DNA from: an uncultured Lachnospiraceae bacterium
GTDB taxonomy: Bacteria; Bacillota; Clostridia; Lachnospirales; Lachnospiraceae
Assembly (NCBI GenBank): GCA_934418125.1
Contig: CAKRWT010000008.1
Location: forward strand, 1 to 64,000
Direction of reading: 5' to 3'
Length of the DNA: 64,000 bases
The notes under the pieces are model-generated. The model had not been told where the DNA came from and searched no databases. It worked only from the letters and a program-made list of their open reading frames with translations. Shown piece after piece: positions 36,546 through 45,565 of this stretch. The translations under genes were made by a program, and so were the position numbers. Position 1 is the stretch's first letter; each line of letters opens with the position of its first letter.

Positions 36546-37010
36546 TTATTTTACCATCCCATCCAGTGTCTCCTGCTCTGCCGAAAACTGCTTCATCTGC
36601 ACTACCAGCCTATGGGGCAGGCAGATAATGCTCTCTCCGTCTGTTGTTATAGGGACATGGTGCACACATATCTGGTCCCTGCAGTCAGCCCCTTCCATAG
36701 AGACTCCCTCCTGTGTGATAACAATCAGGTTATAGCTGCCTTCTTTCGGAATTTCCATAGCCTCTGTATCAAATTCCTGCCTGATTTCTCCATTCTGCCA
36801 GGTTATCAGGTAATACCATTTCGTGTCCCCCTGGGGCAGGGTCTGTTCATAAAGAGTCTCCCCGTCATAAGAAATACAGACTGTCCGGGCATCCTTTCGC
36901 TGTAACAGGAAGAACAGGGTCAGTATCCCCGCACCAAGCAGGCAGATGCCGATTAACACAATATCCGCTATCCGTATATGCTGTTTCTTACTTTGTCCTT
37001 TCCGTTCCAT
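36546..37010 (-). CDS. NusG domain II-containing protein
   Basis: 154 aa. One N-terminal membrane helix (IADIVLIGICLLGAGILTLFF) is followed by an extracytoplasmic beta domain with CRDQICVHH and a LPHRLVVQM end, matching NusG domain II proteins. Function is unknown; the two Cys in CRDQIC could be redox active. No ribosome site precedes ATG 37010, and a consensus promoter is positioned so that transcription could start at or near the ATG. An in-frame TTG lies at 37028. Confidence 0.85.
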   Translation of the reverse strand: MERKGQSKKQHIRIADIVLIGICLLGAGILTLFFLLQRKDARTVCISYDGETLYEQTLPQGDTKWYYLITWQNGEIRQEFDTEAMEIPKEGSYNLIVITQEGVSMEGADCRDQICVHHVPITTDGESIICLPHRLVVQMKQFSAEQETLDGMVK

Positions 37011-37016
37011 ATTGCC

Positions 37017-37045
37017 ATCATACCACAATCGAACATACGTTTCAA
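37017..37045 (-). promoter_or_regulatory. Promoter of the NusG domain II gene, very close to its start
   Basis: TTGAAA (37040-37045) and TATGAT (37017-37022) on the minus strand are exactly 17 bases apart. A start about seven bases on would fall at the ATG itself. The -35 overlaps the upstream stop codon. Confidence 0.65.
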
Positions 37046-37935
37046 GTCTCTTCTATATGTCCGAGCACTTCCCCTACATGACTTTGCAGGAAATTATCTT
37101 CCCCGGAGGATAACCCCCTGCTGTTTAATTCCTGCACCATAATATTACAGATTGCCTCAATAATCAGTACTCGTTCTTCCGGGTCCGGCACCTGATAGAA
37201 TAAATCCATCATGTCTGCTATTTCGCTGCAACATGGCAAATCTTTTATCCCCCGGTGCATCCACTTGTAGTAAGGCGCGTACTGTCGGTTAAACAGATAC
37301 ACCAGATGCATGATTTCCTGAAGAAAAATCCCCAGGGAAAGTTCTGCCGTAATCCGCTCTCCCCTTTGCAGGGCACGGGTATAATTATACTGCCCTGCCT
37401 GGGCTGCCTTTGCCAGACAGTTGGCTATATGCCGAAGCCACACTTCATCAGGATAATAGGAAAGTAATGCACTCCGCATCTTGGAAAACCGTCCCAGAGG
37501 GTCTGCAAACACTTTACCGTTTGTGGCGGTTGCCAGTGCTTCCTCCGGTATGGCAAGCCACTCTGCCACCGTTGCCGGCGGCGTGTCCCGCCCCAACAGT
37601 CCACGATAGAATTCTTCCAGACACAGTACCCCAACTCTTCCAGCTCCCTGTGCCTGTTCCTTCCGTCCGGAAAATCCTAAAAATTCCCCCGGAAGCTCCC
37701 GGTATGCCTGTGTCATGGCTTCTCCATACCGGGAATAAATTTCCCATGGAAGCCAGATACAAAAAGAAGGACCAAAATCATGGTCTGTGGATATGGCATC
37801 GTCAAACCCAAAACATTCCGAACCCTGTCCTACAAGCCCTGTTGCCGCCTGTTCCATGACTTCCGGGAATCTGCTCTCAAGCATCGGTTTTCCATAGGTT
37901 TCATAATATTGTTCTGCCAGTTCCAATCCCTTCAT
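37042..37935 (-). CDS. DUF4037 nucleotidyltransferase-like protein
   Basis: 297 aa. It matches DUF4037 proteins, whose N-terminal part resembles nucleotidyltransferases: a Gly/Ser region (GLVGQGSECFGFDD) and ISTDHDFG that could hold metal-binding acidic residues near residues 45-55. Function and substrate are unknown. ATG 37935 with AAGGA upstream is preferred over an in-frame start at 37953. It lies downstream of a TPR gene and overlaps the next promoter. Confidence 0.75.
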   Translation of the reverse strand: MKGLELAEQYYETYGKPMLESRFPEVMEQAATGLVGQGSECFGFDDAISTDHDFGPSFCIWLPWEIYSRYGEAMTQAYRELPGEFLGFSGRKEQAQGAGRVGVLCLEEFYRGLLGRDTPPATVAEWLAIPEEALATATNGKVFADPLGRFSKMRSALLSYYPDEVWLRHIANCLAKAAQAGQYNYTRALQRGERITAELSLGIFLQEIMHLVYLFNRQYAPYYKWMHRGIKDLPCCSEIADMMDLFYQVPDPEERVLIIEAICNIMVQELNSRGLSSGEDNFLQSHVGEVLGHIEET

Positions 37936-37985
37936 GCTTTCCGTCCTTATCAACTATTCTCTCTATTTCGTTTTTCTACTACTGC

Positions 37986-38843
37986 CTATTGCAATTTCTG
38001 CTTTACCGCATCTGCCATCTGCTGGTACTGGTTCTGCTTTTTTGTATCCCCAAGCCTCTCACATACCGCAGCACAGTTTTCACAGAGAATGGCATAACTC
38101 ATATTCTCACCAAAATGCTTCCTTACTTCCTCCAATGCCTTCTCGTAATAGTGTAAAGCCTCCGCATGGTTTCCCATCCGGTAATAAGCCTCTGCTACGC
38201 CTGCCAGTGCACCACTGTAATGGGCATCGGTTGCTTCCCCGCCCTTTTCAAAAAGGGAAAGAGCCCTCTCTAACAGAGCCTTTGCCTCTCCCGGCTTATC
38301 TACTTTAAAATACAACAAGGCAAGATTCGTTAAGGTAGTGGCTAATTCTGCCTCCCCCTGCTCTATCTTTTCGATAATGGCAAGGGCTCTTCCTGCACAG
38401 GCAATGGCTTCCTCGTTTTCATCCATTTTCTCTAAGAGAATACTCATATTATTATAAAGACCGGCATAACGATAGTCATCCGGTGGCAGAATACCGCCAT
38501 AAATCTGTAACGCCTGTCTGTAATACCGGAGTGCCTGGGCATAATCTCCCGCAGCTCGGTAAGCCGTAGCCGCATTTAACAGAGTCGTTGCAAAATGTTC
38601 CGTATTCTCAAGCTGTAATTCTTCCATCAAAAGCAGGACATCCTCCGCTGCAATATACGCCTTTTCAAAGGCAGAAATGCTGCGGTAGAATCCAATCATT
38701 TCATTACTGATGGAAATATAGGCACCATAATCCTCTTCCTCTTTTGCCTGCTCCAAAGAAGCTGTCAGAAAAGGACCGACTTTGTCGAGTTCCTGTTCTG
38801 CAAAATAAGAATCCAGTGTTTCGTAAAATTTTTCTACATTCAC
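37986..38843 (-). CDS. Tetratricopeptide repeat protein
   Basis: 285 aa, almost entirely TPR helices: repeats ending in AGDYAQALRYYRQALQI, DENEEAIACAGRALAI, KPGEAKALLERALSL and GNHAEALHYYEKALEE, roughly seven units. TPR arrays bind peptides or partner proteins. The start is GTG at 38843 with AAAGGA eleven bases upstream. No signal peptide or membrane segment, so probably cytoplasmic. The partner cannot be named; the DUF4037 gene follows after 51 bases. Confidence 0.8.
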   Translation of the reverse strand: MNVEKFYETLDSYFAEQELDKVGPFLTASLEQAKEEEDYGAYISISNEMIGFYRSISAFEKAYIAAEDVLLLMEELQLENTEHFATTLLNAATAYRAAGDYAQALRYYRQALQIYGGILPPDDYRYAGLYNNMSILLEKMDENEEAIACAGRALAIIEKIEQGEAELATTLTNLALLYFKVDKPGEAKALLERALSLFEKGGEATDAHYSGALAGVAEAYYRMGNHAEALHYYEKALEEVRKHFGENMSYAILCENCAAVCERLGDTKKQNQYQQMADAVKQKLQ

Positions 38844-38899
38844 AATAAAGTCAATCCTTTCCTGTCTTGTCTGTCAGATTGCTTTCCTGACTATCTCTT

Positions 38900-39964
38900 T
38901 TAGTATTGTCCGTTAAATATCTGTGCAATCGGAGAATCCTCCGTTAAAATCACTGTCTTATTATTCCCGGTCATACTTTCCTTTAATGCATCCAATGCTC
39001 TCACAAAAGAATAGAAATCTGTCTTCTCAGGGTCTGAATAAGCGTCTGAAAGAATTTTCATATACTCTGCTTCGCCTTCTGCAATCGTAGCCTCTGCCTG
39101 CGCTTCGGCATTGGAAAGCATAATAGAAACTTCCTTGTCCGTGGTATTCTCAATCATCTGCGCCTGGGATTTGCCTTCTGCGGTATACTGGGCAGCAATG
39201 TTTTCTCGCTCTGAAATCATTCTGGTATAAACTGCCTGTTTATTGTTTTCCGGCAAATCCAGCTTCTTGGCTTCCACGGTCACGATTTCGATACCATACT
39301 GATTCTCCACATGGTTGATTTGTTCCATAATCTCTTCCGTTAAAGATGTTATGTCAACTACAACTTCATTGGTTTCTGATATTACCATGTCATTATTATT
39401 GATATCTTCCTCTTCTGTTGTTACTGTAATTGTCATCTTACCATCACGACTTCTGATAACCTCGTCCTGTGTCATATTGGAAATCGTGTTCTTGGTGGCA
39501 TTGAAAACAATGGCATCAATTCTGCCTTCTGCATTGCTTACCGAACAGCTCAGGGTCTGGGCAAACTTTAACGGGTCTGTAACACGCCACAGTACATAAC
39601 TGTCTACAATCATGGTCTTCTTATCGGAAGTGATAACATCCGATGCCGGAATATCATATAAAAGCAGTTCCTTTGGAATCGTATCTACAGATTCGATAAA
39701 AGGTATCTTAAAGCTTAAACCTGCCTGCGTTGCCACACGCTCTACGCGTCCAAACTGTCGGATTAGCTTAAACTGATTCTCTTTGGTAATCACTACCATA
39801 TTGGATAAAAGGAAACAGAGTACCACAACTGCCACAATGGTCAGAATCCCCGCCTTGGATTTCCCTTTTCCTGACTTTTTTTCTTTCCTGCCGTTTTCTG
39901 TTTTCTTCGTGCCATCAGAATTAAAACGTTCATACTGCGTTGTATTTTGTGTATAATCAGCCAT
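38900..39964 (-). CDS. hflC: SPFH protease modulator HflC
   Basis: 354 aa. One N-terminal membrane helix near residues 37-60 precedes an SPFH (band 7) domain (VRQFGRVERVATQAGLSFKIPF, VDSYVLWRVTDPLKFAQ) and an Ala/Glu-rich coiled coil (AQAEATIAEGEAEYMKI). HflC and HflK form a membrane complex that surrounds FtsH and controls access of membrane substrates. It starts three bases after hflK. The N-terminus is Lys-rich and longer than in E. coli. Confidence 0.88.
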   Translation of the reverse strand: MADYTQNTTQYERFNSDGTKKTENGRKEKKSGKGKSKAGILTIVAVVVLCFLLSNMVVITKENQFKLIRQFGRVERVATQAGLSFKIPFIESVDTIPKELLLYDIPASDVITSDKKTMIVDSYVLWRVTDPLKFAQTLSCSVSNAEGRIDAIVFNATKNTISNMTQDEVIRSRDGKMTITVTTEEEDINNNDMVISETNEVVVDITSLTEEIMEQINHVENQYGIEIVTVEAKKLDLPENNKQAVYTRMISERENIAAQYTAEGKSQAQMIENTTDKEVSIMLSNAEAQAEATIAEGEAEYMKILSDAYSDPEKTDFYSFVRALDALKESMTGNNKTVILTEDSPIAQIFNGQY

Positions 39965-39967
39965 CTT

Positions 39968-40954
39968 CTATTCCTCCCCATCTGTAGTGTCACTGCTCTT
40001 GACACCTGAGTCTGAAACAAAACTTTCTAACGGAAGCATCGTAGTGGTACTGCCATCCTTGCTCTGGATAACAACCTTGATATCTGGCAGTACATCTTCC
40101 ATTGCTTCATAGAACATTCGTTTCTTGGTTACTTCCGGATATTTGAGATACTCTTCATACATCGCATTAAACCGCGCTACCTGACCATTTGCTTCGTTGA
40201 TACGTTCCTGTTTCTGCGCCTCTGCATCCTGTAAAATCCTGTCGGATTCTGCTTCTGCATTCGGAATTTGTTCGTTTCTGTATTTATTAGCATTGTTCAA
40301 CGCAGTTTCCTTCCCCTGCTTTGCCGTTTCAACCTCTTTGAAAGCATCCTCTACCTCTGTCGTTGGTGGGGTTGCATCCTGAATCGTAATATTAACCAGC
40401 TGGACACCAATATCATAATTTTCCAGTTTATCCAGAATCATCTGCTTGATGTTTGCCTGAATCTCATTCTTACCGGTTGTCAGAACACTGTCTACTCCAT
40501 AAGAACCTATGGTTGTTCTGATACAATTCTGTGCAATATTTTTTAAGATTTCTTCCGGGGCTTCTGATGCATACAATGCTTTTATTGGGTCTGTTACCCG
40601 GTACTCTGCATAGAAATCAACATAAATAAAATTATAATCGGAAGTAATCATCAAAGCATCTTCTTCATTTCCCTGAGATTCCCATCCGATAGAAAACCCC
40701 TGAATCGTTGTATTTACTTTCGTTACAGTCTGAATAAACGGAATTTTAAAATGAAGTCCCGGTGTCGTAACTGCCTTAGGTGAACCAAAAGTACATACAA
40801 CAGCCTGTTCCTCCTCCTGAATGGAATAATAGGAATTTCCAATCAAAATCAGCAATACAAACACAACTGCCGCTATCTTACCCACACGGGCACTCTTTCC
40901 ACTCTTTATTTTCTGCATGGTTTCCTGTGGATTCTTCTTTTTCCAGCCAAACAT
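39968..40954 (-). CDS. hflK: SPFH protease modulator HflK
   Basis: 328 aa. N-terminal Lys-rich region, one membrane helix (IAAVVFVLLILIGNSYYSI), an SPFH domain (EEEQAVVCTFGSPKAVTTPGLHFKIPF) and a C-terminal coiled coil. ATG 40954 with GGAGG upstream is chosen; the frame stays open to 41182, but that extension has no ribosome site and overlaps the divergent phosphatase. Partner of HflC in a complex with FtsH. The 183-base gap upstream is shared with a divergent gene and shows an AT-rich TATAAT on the minus strand but no clear -35. Confidence 0.87.
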   Translation of the reverse strand: MFGWKKKNPQETMQKIKSGKSARVGKIAAVVFVLLILIGNSYYSIQEEEQAVVCTFGSPKAVTTPGLHFKIPFIQTVTKVNTTIQGFSIGWESQGNEEDALMITSDYNFIYVDFYAEYRVTDPIKALYASEAPEEILKNIAQNCIRTTIGSYGVDSVLTTGKNEIQANIKQMILDKLENYDIGVQLVNITIQDATPPTTEVEDAFKEVETAKQGKETALNNANKYRNEQIPNAEAESDRILQDAEAQKQERINEANGQVARFNAMYEEYLKYPEVTKKRMFYEAMEDVLPDIKVVIQSKDGSTTTMLPLESFVSDSGVKSSDTTDGEE

Positions 40955-41137
40955 TTCCTTCCTCCCTTTCCATAAGGCATATAAAAATATATTCCATATA
41001 TGCTTACCTATGTTATTATATACTAAGGTACTTGGAAACACTAATAAAATTTTACTAAATATTCCACAGGATGTCCTTTTCTGACATTTTTTTGCAGATT
41101 CTGGCCCCCGAATGGAATATGCGAAAGAGGAACAATT

Positions 41138-41860
41138 ATGCGTATTATCTTTATAAGACACGGTGACCCGGATTATGTTCATGACTCCCTGACTGAAAAG
41201 GGCATGCGGGAAGCCAAATTATTAGCAGACCGGGTTGTCAACTGGTCTGTTACAGACTTTTACTGTTCCCCGCTTGGCAGGGCACAGAAAACAGCCTCCT
41301 ACTCCCTGGAGCGGCTGCACAGACAGGCAACTACCTATGAATGGATGAAAGAATTCAGTTACGATGTGGATGACCCGGTTACCGGAAGACATGGTGTGCC
41401 CTGGGATTTCATGCCCGAATACTGGACCGAACAGGCAGCCCTTTATGATAAGGATAACTGGAAAGGAACCGCCATTTATCAGTCCAACGAGGCACTGGTT
41501 CCGGCTTACGATGAAATGTGTAAAGGACTGGATGACCTGTTAGCCCGGTACGGCTATGAACGTTACCACAACTATTACCGGAAAACAAAAGAAGCCTGCC
41601 CCGAACAGCAGACTATTGTTGTTTTCTGTCATCTTGGTATTACCTGTGCCATGATGAGCCACCTGTTGGGTGTTTCCCCCGTGGTATTATGGCACAGCTT
41701 CTTCCTGGCACCTACTTCCGTGACCGTACTTGCTACCGAAGAACGAAAAGATGACACCGCCTACTTCCGTGCCCAGGTCGTTGGCGATACCACACACCTT
41801 TTTGTCGGCAAAGAACCTGTCTCCACTGCCGGTTACTTTACCGATACCTTCCAGGGATAG
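41138..41860 (+). CDS. Histidine phosphatase family protein
   Basis: 240 aa. The catalytic RHG motif is IFIRHGDPDYV at residues 4-14, and the second His is in VVFCHLGITCAM near 165. The family includes phosphoglycerate mutases and broad phosphatases; the substrate is unknown here. An insertion around residues 70-110 (WDFMPEYWTEQAALYDKDNW) distinguishes a subgroup. GAGG precedes ATG 41138. It is divergent from hflK and convergent with ptsI. Confidence 0.85.
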   Translation: MRIIFIRHGDPDYVHDSLTEKGMREAKLLADRVVNWSVTDFYCSPLGRAQKTASYSLERLHRQATTYEWMKEFSYDVDDPVTGRHGVPWDFMPEYWTEQAALYDKDNWKGTAIYQSNEALVPAYDEMCKGLDDLLARYGYERYHNYYRKTKEACPEQQTIVVFCHLGITCAMMSHLLGVSPVVLWHSFFLAPTSVTVLATEERKDDTAYFRAQVVGDTTHLFVGKEPVSTAGYFTDTFQG

Positions 41861-41907
41861 TCCTTACTATCCCTGCCTCAGGAGGGTAATGCAGCGCATT
41901 TTCCCTC
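41852..41907. repeat. Two adjacent inverted repeats between convergent genes
   Basis: CAGGGATAG with CTATCCCTG (41852-41875, 6-base loop) overlaps the end of the phosphatase gene. A second hairpin at 41882-41907 has GAGGG/CCCTC and AATGC/GCATT stems. Neither has a T-run on either strand, so the terminator role is uncertain. Confidence 0.5.
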
Positions 41908-41924
41908 TGTAGTAATCTATAAAC

Positions 41925-43541
41925 TCAGTCGTGTTGTCTGATTATTTTTCGGATAGGAAGTACGCAGGATGGTGAAACACTCAATTCATCAATTCCCATA
42001 TCAAGGAAGGTATCTGTCAGTGTGGTATCTGCCCCAAGTTCACCGCAGATGCCTACCCATACGCCCTGTTTGTGTCCATTCTCAATAACCATCTGTATCA
42101 TTTTGAGGACTGCCGGGTGATGCGCATCATAGAAGTCATCCAGTTCACCATTCTGTCTGTCTACTGCCAGTGTATACTGTGTCAAATCATTCGTACCTAT
42201 GCTGAAGAAATCAACTTCCTTCGCCAGTTCCTCACTGCACATAACAGCAGCCGGTGTTTCAATCATGATGCCAAGTTCCACATCCTGGTAGGAAATGCCT
42301 GCCCCATCCAATTCCTGCTTCACTTCTGCTACAATTTCCTTAATCTTCTTGATTTCCCATACCGAAGTAATCATCGGGAACATAATGGCAATGTTTCCAT
42401 ATACGCTTGCCCGGTAAAGTGCACGGAGCTGTGTTTTAAATATCTCCGGACGTTTCAGGCAGATACGGATAGCCCGAAATCCCATCGCCGGATTTTCTTC
42501 CTTTTTCAAATCAAAATAATCAATCTGTTTATCTGCACCGATATCCAGTGTTCTGATAATAACCTTTTTACCAGCCATCGTCTCTGCTACCGATTTGTAA
42601 ACCTGGAACTGCTCCTCCTCGGTTGGATAATCGGATTTCTCCAGATACAGGAATTCACTGCGGAACAGACCGATTCCTGCCGCATCATTCTGTAAAACAA
42701 ACTGTAAATCGGATATGCCGCCGATATTGGCATATAATTTAATCTGTCTTCCACTCTTTGTGACAGATTCCTTTCCTTTCAGGGTCAGCAAAAGTTCCTG
42801 TTTTCCCTTTTCCTCTGCCATCTTTTCTTCATACTGCTTTAAAGTAGCTTCATCCGGCTCCACGATGAAAACGCCACGGAATCCGTCTACGATAGCCATC
42901 TTTCCATCCATGGCTTTCTCATACTCTATTCCAATCAGTGCCGGAATATTCATGGTTCTTGCCAGAATGGCTGTATGGGAATTGGAAGAACCAAGCCGTG
43001 TTACAAAAGACTGTACCTTTGTTTTATCCATCTGTACAGTTTCACTTGGGGATAGGTCTTCTGCTACGATAATCTCTTTTTCATTCTCACTGGAATAATC
43101 AATCTTTTCTTCTGCCAGTACTGCAATAAGGCGTTCTGAAATATCCCTTACATCTGCCGCTCTCGCCTTCATATAATCATCATCCATGGTTTCAAACATG
43201 TTGGCAAAATTATCTGCTGTCATGGCAACTGCATACTCGGTATTGACTTCCTGGGTGCGAATGACATTTTCGATTGCTTCCTGATAATCCGGGTCCTGAA
43301 GCATTACCTGGTGCACTTCAAAAATGGCAGCCCCTACTTCTCCGACTTCCTGCAATGCCTTGTCATAGAGTGCCTGTAACTGTGCGCCGGTTTCTTCCAC
43401 CGCTTTTTCTTTTCTTGCAACTTCTGCTTCTACGTCATCCACATGGATTCTTACAATATTTCTTTTTTCCTTTTTAAAGAGACGGACTTTACCGATTGCA
43501 ATGCCATAAAAAACGCTTTTTCCTTCATAAACCTTCATCAT
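41925..43541 (-). CDS. ptsI: Phosphoenolpyruvate-protein phosphotransferase (PTS enzyme I)
   Basis: 538 aa. The N-terminal phosphohistidine domain carries the active His in SSNSHTAILART near residue 190, and the C-terminal PEP-binding barrel has RALYRAS, GIMIETPAA and SIGTNDLTQYTLAVDR. Enzyme I takes phosphate from PEP and passes it to HPr. Two Met codons (43541 and 43538) are possible starts. It is the last gene of the mannose-family PTS operon, so this PTS may carry its own general components. Confidence 0.94.
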   Translation of the reverse strand: MMKVYEGKSVFYGIAIGKVRLFKKEKRNIVRIHVDDVEAEVARKEKAVEETGAQLQALYDKALQEVGEVGAAIFEVHQVMLQDPDYQEAIENVIRTQEVNTEYAVAMTADNFANMFETMDDDYMKARAADVRDISERLIAVLAEEKIDYSSENEKEIIVAEDLSPSETVQMDKTKVQSFVTRLGSSNSHTAILARTMNIPALIGIEYEKAMDGKMAIVDGFRGVFIVEPDEATLKQYEEKMAEEKGKQELLLTLKGKESVTKSGRQIKLYANIGGISDLQFVLQNDAAGIGLFRSEFLYLEKSDYPTEEEQFQVYKSVAETMAGKKVIIRTLDIGADKQIDYFDLKKEENPAMGFRAIRICLKRPEIFKTQLRALYRASVYGNIAIMFPMITSVWEIKKIKEIVAEVKQELDGAGISYQDVELGIMIETPAAVMCSEELAKEVDFFSIGTNDLTQYTLAVDRQNGELDDFYDAHHPAVLKMIQMVIENGHKQGVWVGICGELGADTTLTDTFLDMGIDELSVSPSCVLPIRKIIRQHD

Positions 43542-43565
43542 CCCGCACTAACCTTTCTCTGTCTA

Positions 43566-43832
43566 TCATGCAAAAGCTTCATTCTCTCTTACAAATGCTT
43601 CCAGTGCTGCCTTATCTTCTTCTTCCTTGTCGCCTTCCAGAGTTACTTCCACGGTATCACCGGTTTTGATGGTAAGTCCCATAATATTAAAGATTCTCTT
43701 GGCATCTCCACTCTTTTCTCCACTGTGTAAAGTAATCTTGGAAGTATATTTCATCGCTTCCTTTGCCAGCAATCCTGCCGGTCTGGCATGCATTCCCATA
43801 GGGTCTTTTACTTCAAATGTGAAACTTGTCAT
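43566..43832 (-). CDS. ptsH: HPr-family phosphocarrier with Asn in place of Ser46
   Basis: 88 aa. The active His15 is present in MGMHARPAG, so it can accept phosphate from enzyme I. The regulatory serine that HPr kinase phosphorylates in Firmicutes (Ser46 in KSIMG) is replaced: the segment reads RIFNIMGL, with Asn49 aligning there. It could therefore serve transport but not CcpA-dependent catabolite control. The start ATG overlaps the HAD gene stop as ATGA. A second HPr with Ser46 may exist elsewhere. Confidence 0.92.
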   Translation of the reverse strand: MTSFTFEVKDPMGMHARPAGLLAKEAMKYTSKITLHSGEKSGDAKRIFNIMGLTIKTGDTVEVTLEGDKEEEDKAALEAFVRENEAFA

Positions 43833-44671
43833 TTTCTGTTCTCCTCTCTACCTGCAAGCAGTGTTTTCAATGCGTAGGCAATCCCTGCTTCGTTATTTGT
43901 CCTGGTTACAAAATCTGCCTTTTTCTTAATTTCTTCGATGCCATTTTCCATGGCAATACCAAGCCCCGCTTCCTCTATCATAGAGACATCCAGTTCCTGG
44001 TCGCCAATGGCTATCGTTTCTTCCCGGGCAATTCCCTTTTTCTCACAAATCAGCCGCAAAGCCCTTCCCTTGTTCATTCCCGTGGGGAATATCTCCAGAA
44101 AGTTTTCCGAAGAACATGCCATATCAATTCCTTTTATGCGCATTTCCCTTAGCTGCGTGTAAATTTTCTGTACCAGTTCCGGACTCGCCCCTACCAGTAA
44201 CTTATTGGGGCAGATTTCCTTCCGTTTCCAGTCTTCCAGAAGTTCCTCCAATACCACTACCTTAGGGGTATACTGTATGGTTCGGATTTCTTCCTCTACC
44301 ACCTCATCGACTCTGGTTACCATCCAGTCCTTATGGCGGAATATCCACAGTGGAATGTGGTGTTGTTCTACCACCTGATAGACAGCCTCCATGGCCTCCC
44401 GTGGCAGATATTCGCTGCTGATGCAGACATCGTTTTCTTCTATATAAGTTCCGGCATCACAGGCAAGGATACAGGGAATTCCCAGTTCTCTCACGATTCC
44501 TTCTGTTGCCGCCGGCATTCTTCCTGTAACCAGGGCAATGGACATTCCTGCCTGTTCCATCTGTCTGATGACATTGATGTCTTCCCGGCTTATTTCCTTT
44601 TCATCGGTAAGAAGTGTTCCGTCCAGGTCAAGACAAAGCAACCGGTACGTTCTGTTTCCTGTATCCTGCAT
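43829..44671 (-). CDS. Cof-type HAD-IIB family phosphatase
   Basis: 280 aa. HAD motif I is LDLDGTLLTD at residue 14, motif II VTGRMPAAT, and motif IV AIGDQELDVSMIEEAG near 215. Members dephosphorylate sugar phosphates, FMN or pyridoxal phosphate. Its place between the EIID and HPr genes suggests it acts on the imported sugar phosphate; that is inference. Start ATG 44671 has GAGGG upstream. Confidence 0.88.
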   Translation of the reverse strand: MQDTGNRTYRLLCLDLDGTLLTDEKEISREDINVIRQMEQAGMSIALVTGRMPAATEGIVRELGIPCILACDAGTYIEENDVCISSEYLPREAMEAVYQVVEQHHIPLWIFRHKDWMVTRVDEVVEEEIRTIQYTPKVVVLEELLEDWKRKEICPNKLLVGASPELVQKIYTQLREMRIKGIDMACSSENFLEIFPTGMNKGRALRLICEKKGIAREETIAIGDQELDVSMIEEAGLGIAMENGIEEIKKKADFVTRTNNEAGIAYALKTLLAGREENRK

Positions 44672-44705
44672 GTTACTGCCCTCACTTTTCCTTTTGTTCT
44701 ATTCT

Positions 44706-44722
44706 GAAAGTCTGTGACTTTC
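44706..44722. repeat. Perfect 7-bp inverted repeat between EIID and HAD genes
   Basis: GAAAGTC and GACTTTC are separated by TGT. No T-run follows, so it may stabilise or process the operon mRNA rather than terminate it. Confidence 0.5.
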
Positions 44723-44730
44723 TGTCCTCA

Positions 44731-45564
44731 TTAGTAAGCAAGTCCCGGGTTGAAGAATCCAATCAGTACACCAACCAGGGCTACTACCACTAACAGGAGC
44801 ATTACTTTAATCGGTGAAAGTTTCTTCTTTGCCATCAAAAACCAGCACAGGACAATGAATACTGCGGTCAGAAGACCCGGGAATACTTCATTTAATTTAT
44901 CCTGTAATACCAGGTATGGTTCACCGGCATCGTTAAACAGTGTCAGGGACGTGGTTACACTGACCCAGGTTGCGGCTACCGAACCGATAACGATACTTCC
45001 CAGTGTGGTAACAGCTTCCCTTAACGCTTCACCCTGTGTTCCAATCAGGAAATCTACGGCTTTTCCACCAAGACGATATCCTTTGTAGTACAGGAATTTC
45101 ATACCAAAGTAAGCAAATAAGTTCCATACAATGATGTAGAAGATAGCACCTAACGGGGAACCGCCCGTTGACATACCCATTGCAATTCCTAACAGAATCG
45201 GAATCAAAGTTCCTACAATCAGGGAATCACCGATTCCGGCTACCGGTCCCATCAGACCGGCTCTTAAACTGTTGATAGTCTCACTGTCCACATCGTCTTT
45301 CCCATTGGCTCTTGCCTCTTCCAGACCTGCTGTCATACCTACGATGACCGTACCAAGCTGTGGCTCTGTATTGAAGAATGCCGTATAGGTATCCATTGCT
45401 TTTGCTTTTTCATCTTCATCGGTATACAGTTCCTCTACCAGGGGAAGCATGGAACATAAGTAACCAAAAGTCTGCATGTGCTCCTGAGAGAAACAGGTCA
45501 GATGACCGTAATACCAATTATGAAAGGACTTTGATAAAGCCTTCTTAGATAACTTCTTTCCCAT
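44731..45564 (-). CDS. PTS mannose/fructose/sorbose family EIID
   Basis: 277 aa membrane protein. PLGAIFYIIVWNLFAYFGMKFLYYKGYRLG and GMTAGLEEARANGKDD match EIID of the mannose class, and AGIGDSLIVGTLIPILLGIAMG follows. EIID with EIIC forms the membrane channel of this PTS class. It begins right after the EIIC stop with GGAGG upstream. Sugar specificity cannot be read; mannose, fructose or sorbose are family options. Confidence 0.92.
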   Translation of the reverse strand: MGKKLSKKALSKSFHNWYYGHLTCFSQEHMQTFGYLCSMLPLVEELYTDEDEKAKAMDTYTAFFNTEPQLGTVIVGMTAGLEEARANGKDDVDSETINSLRAGLMGPVAGIGDSLIVGTLIPILLGIAMGMSTGGSPLGAIFYIIVWNLFAYFGMKFLYYKGYRLGGKAVDFLIGTQGEALREAVTTLGSIVIGSVAATWVSVTTSLTLFNDAGEPYLVLQDKLNEVFPGLLTAVFIVLCWFLMAKKKLSPIKVMLLLVVVALVGVLIGFFNPGLAY

Positions 45565-45565
45565 C

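Noticed and set aside
40955..41182. N-terminal extension of HflK to 41182
   Set aside because: No ribosome site, unlike sequence before the membrane helix, and overlap with the divergent phosphatase; ATG 40954 has GGAGG.
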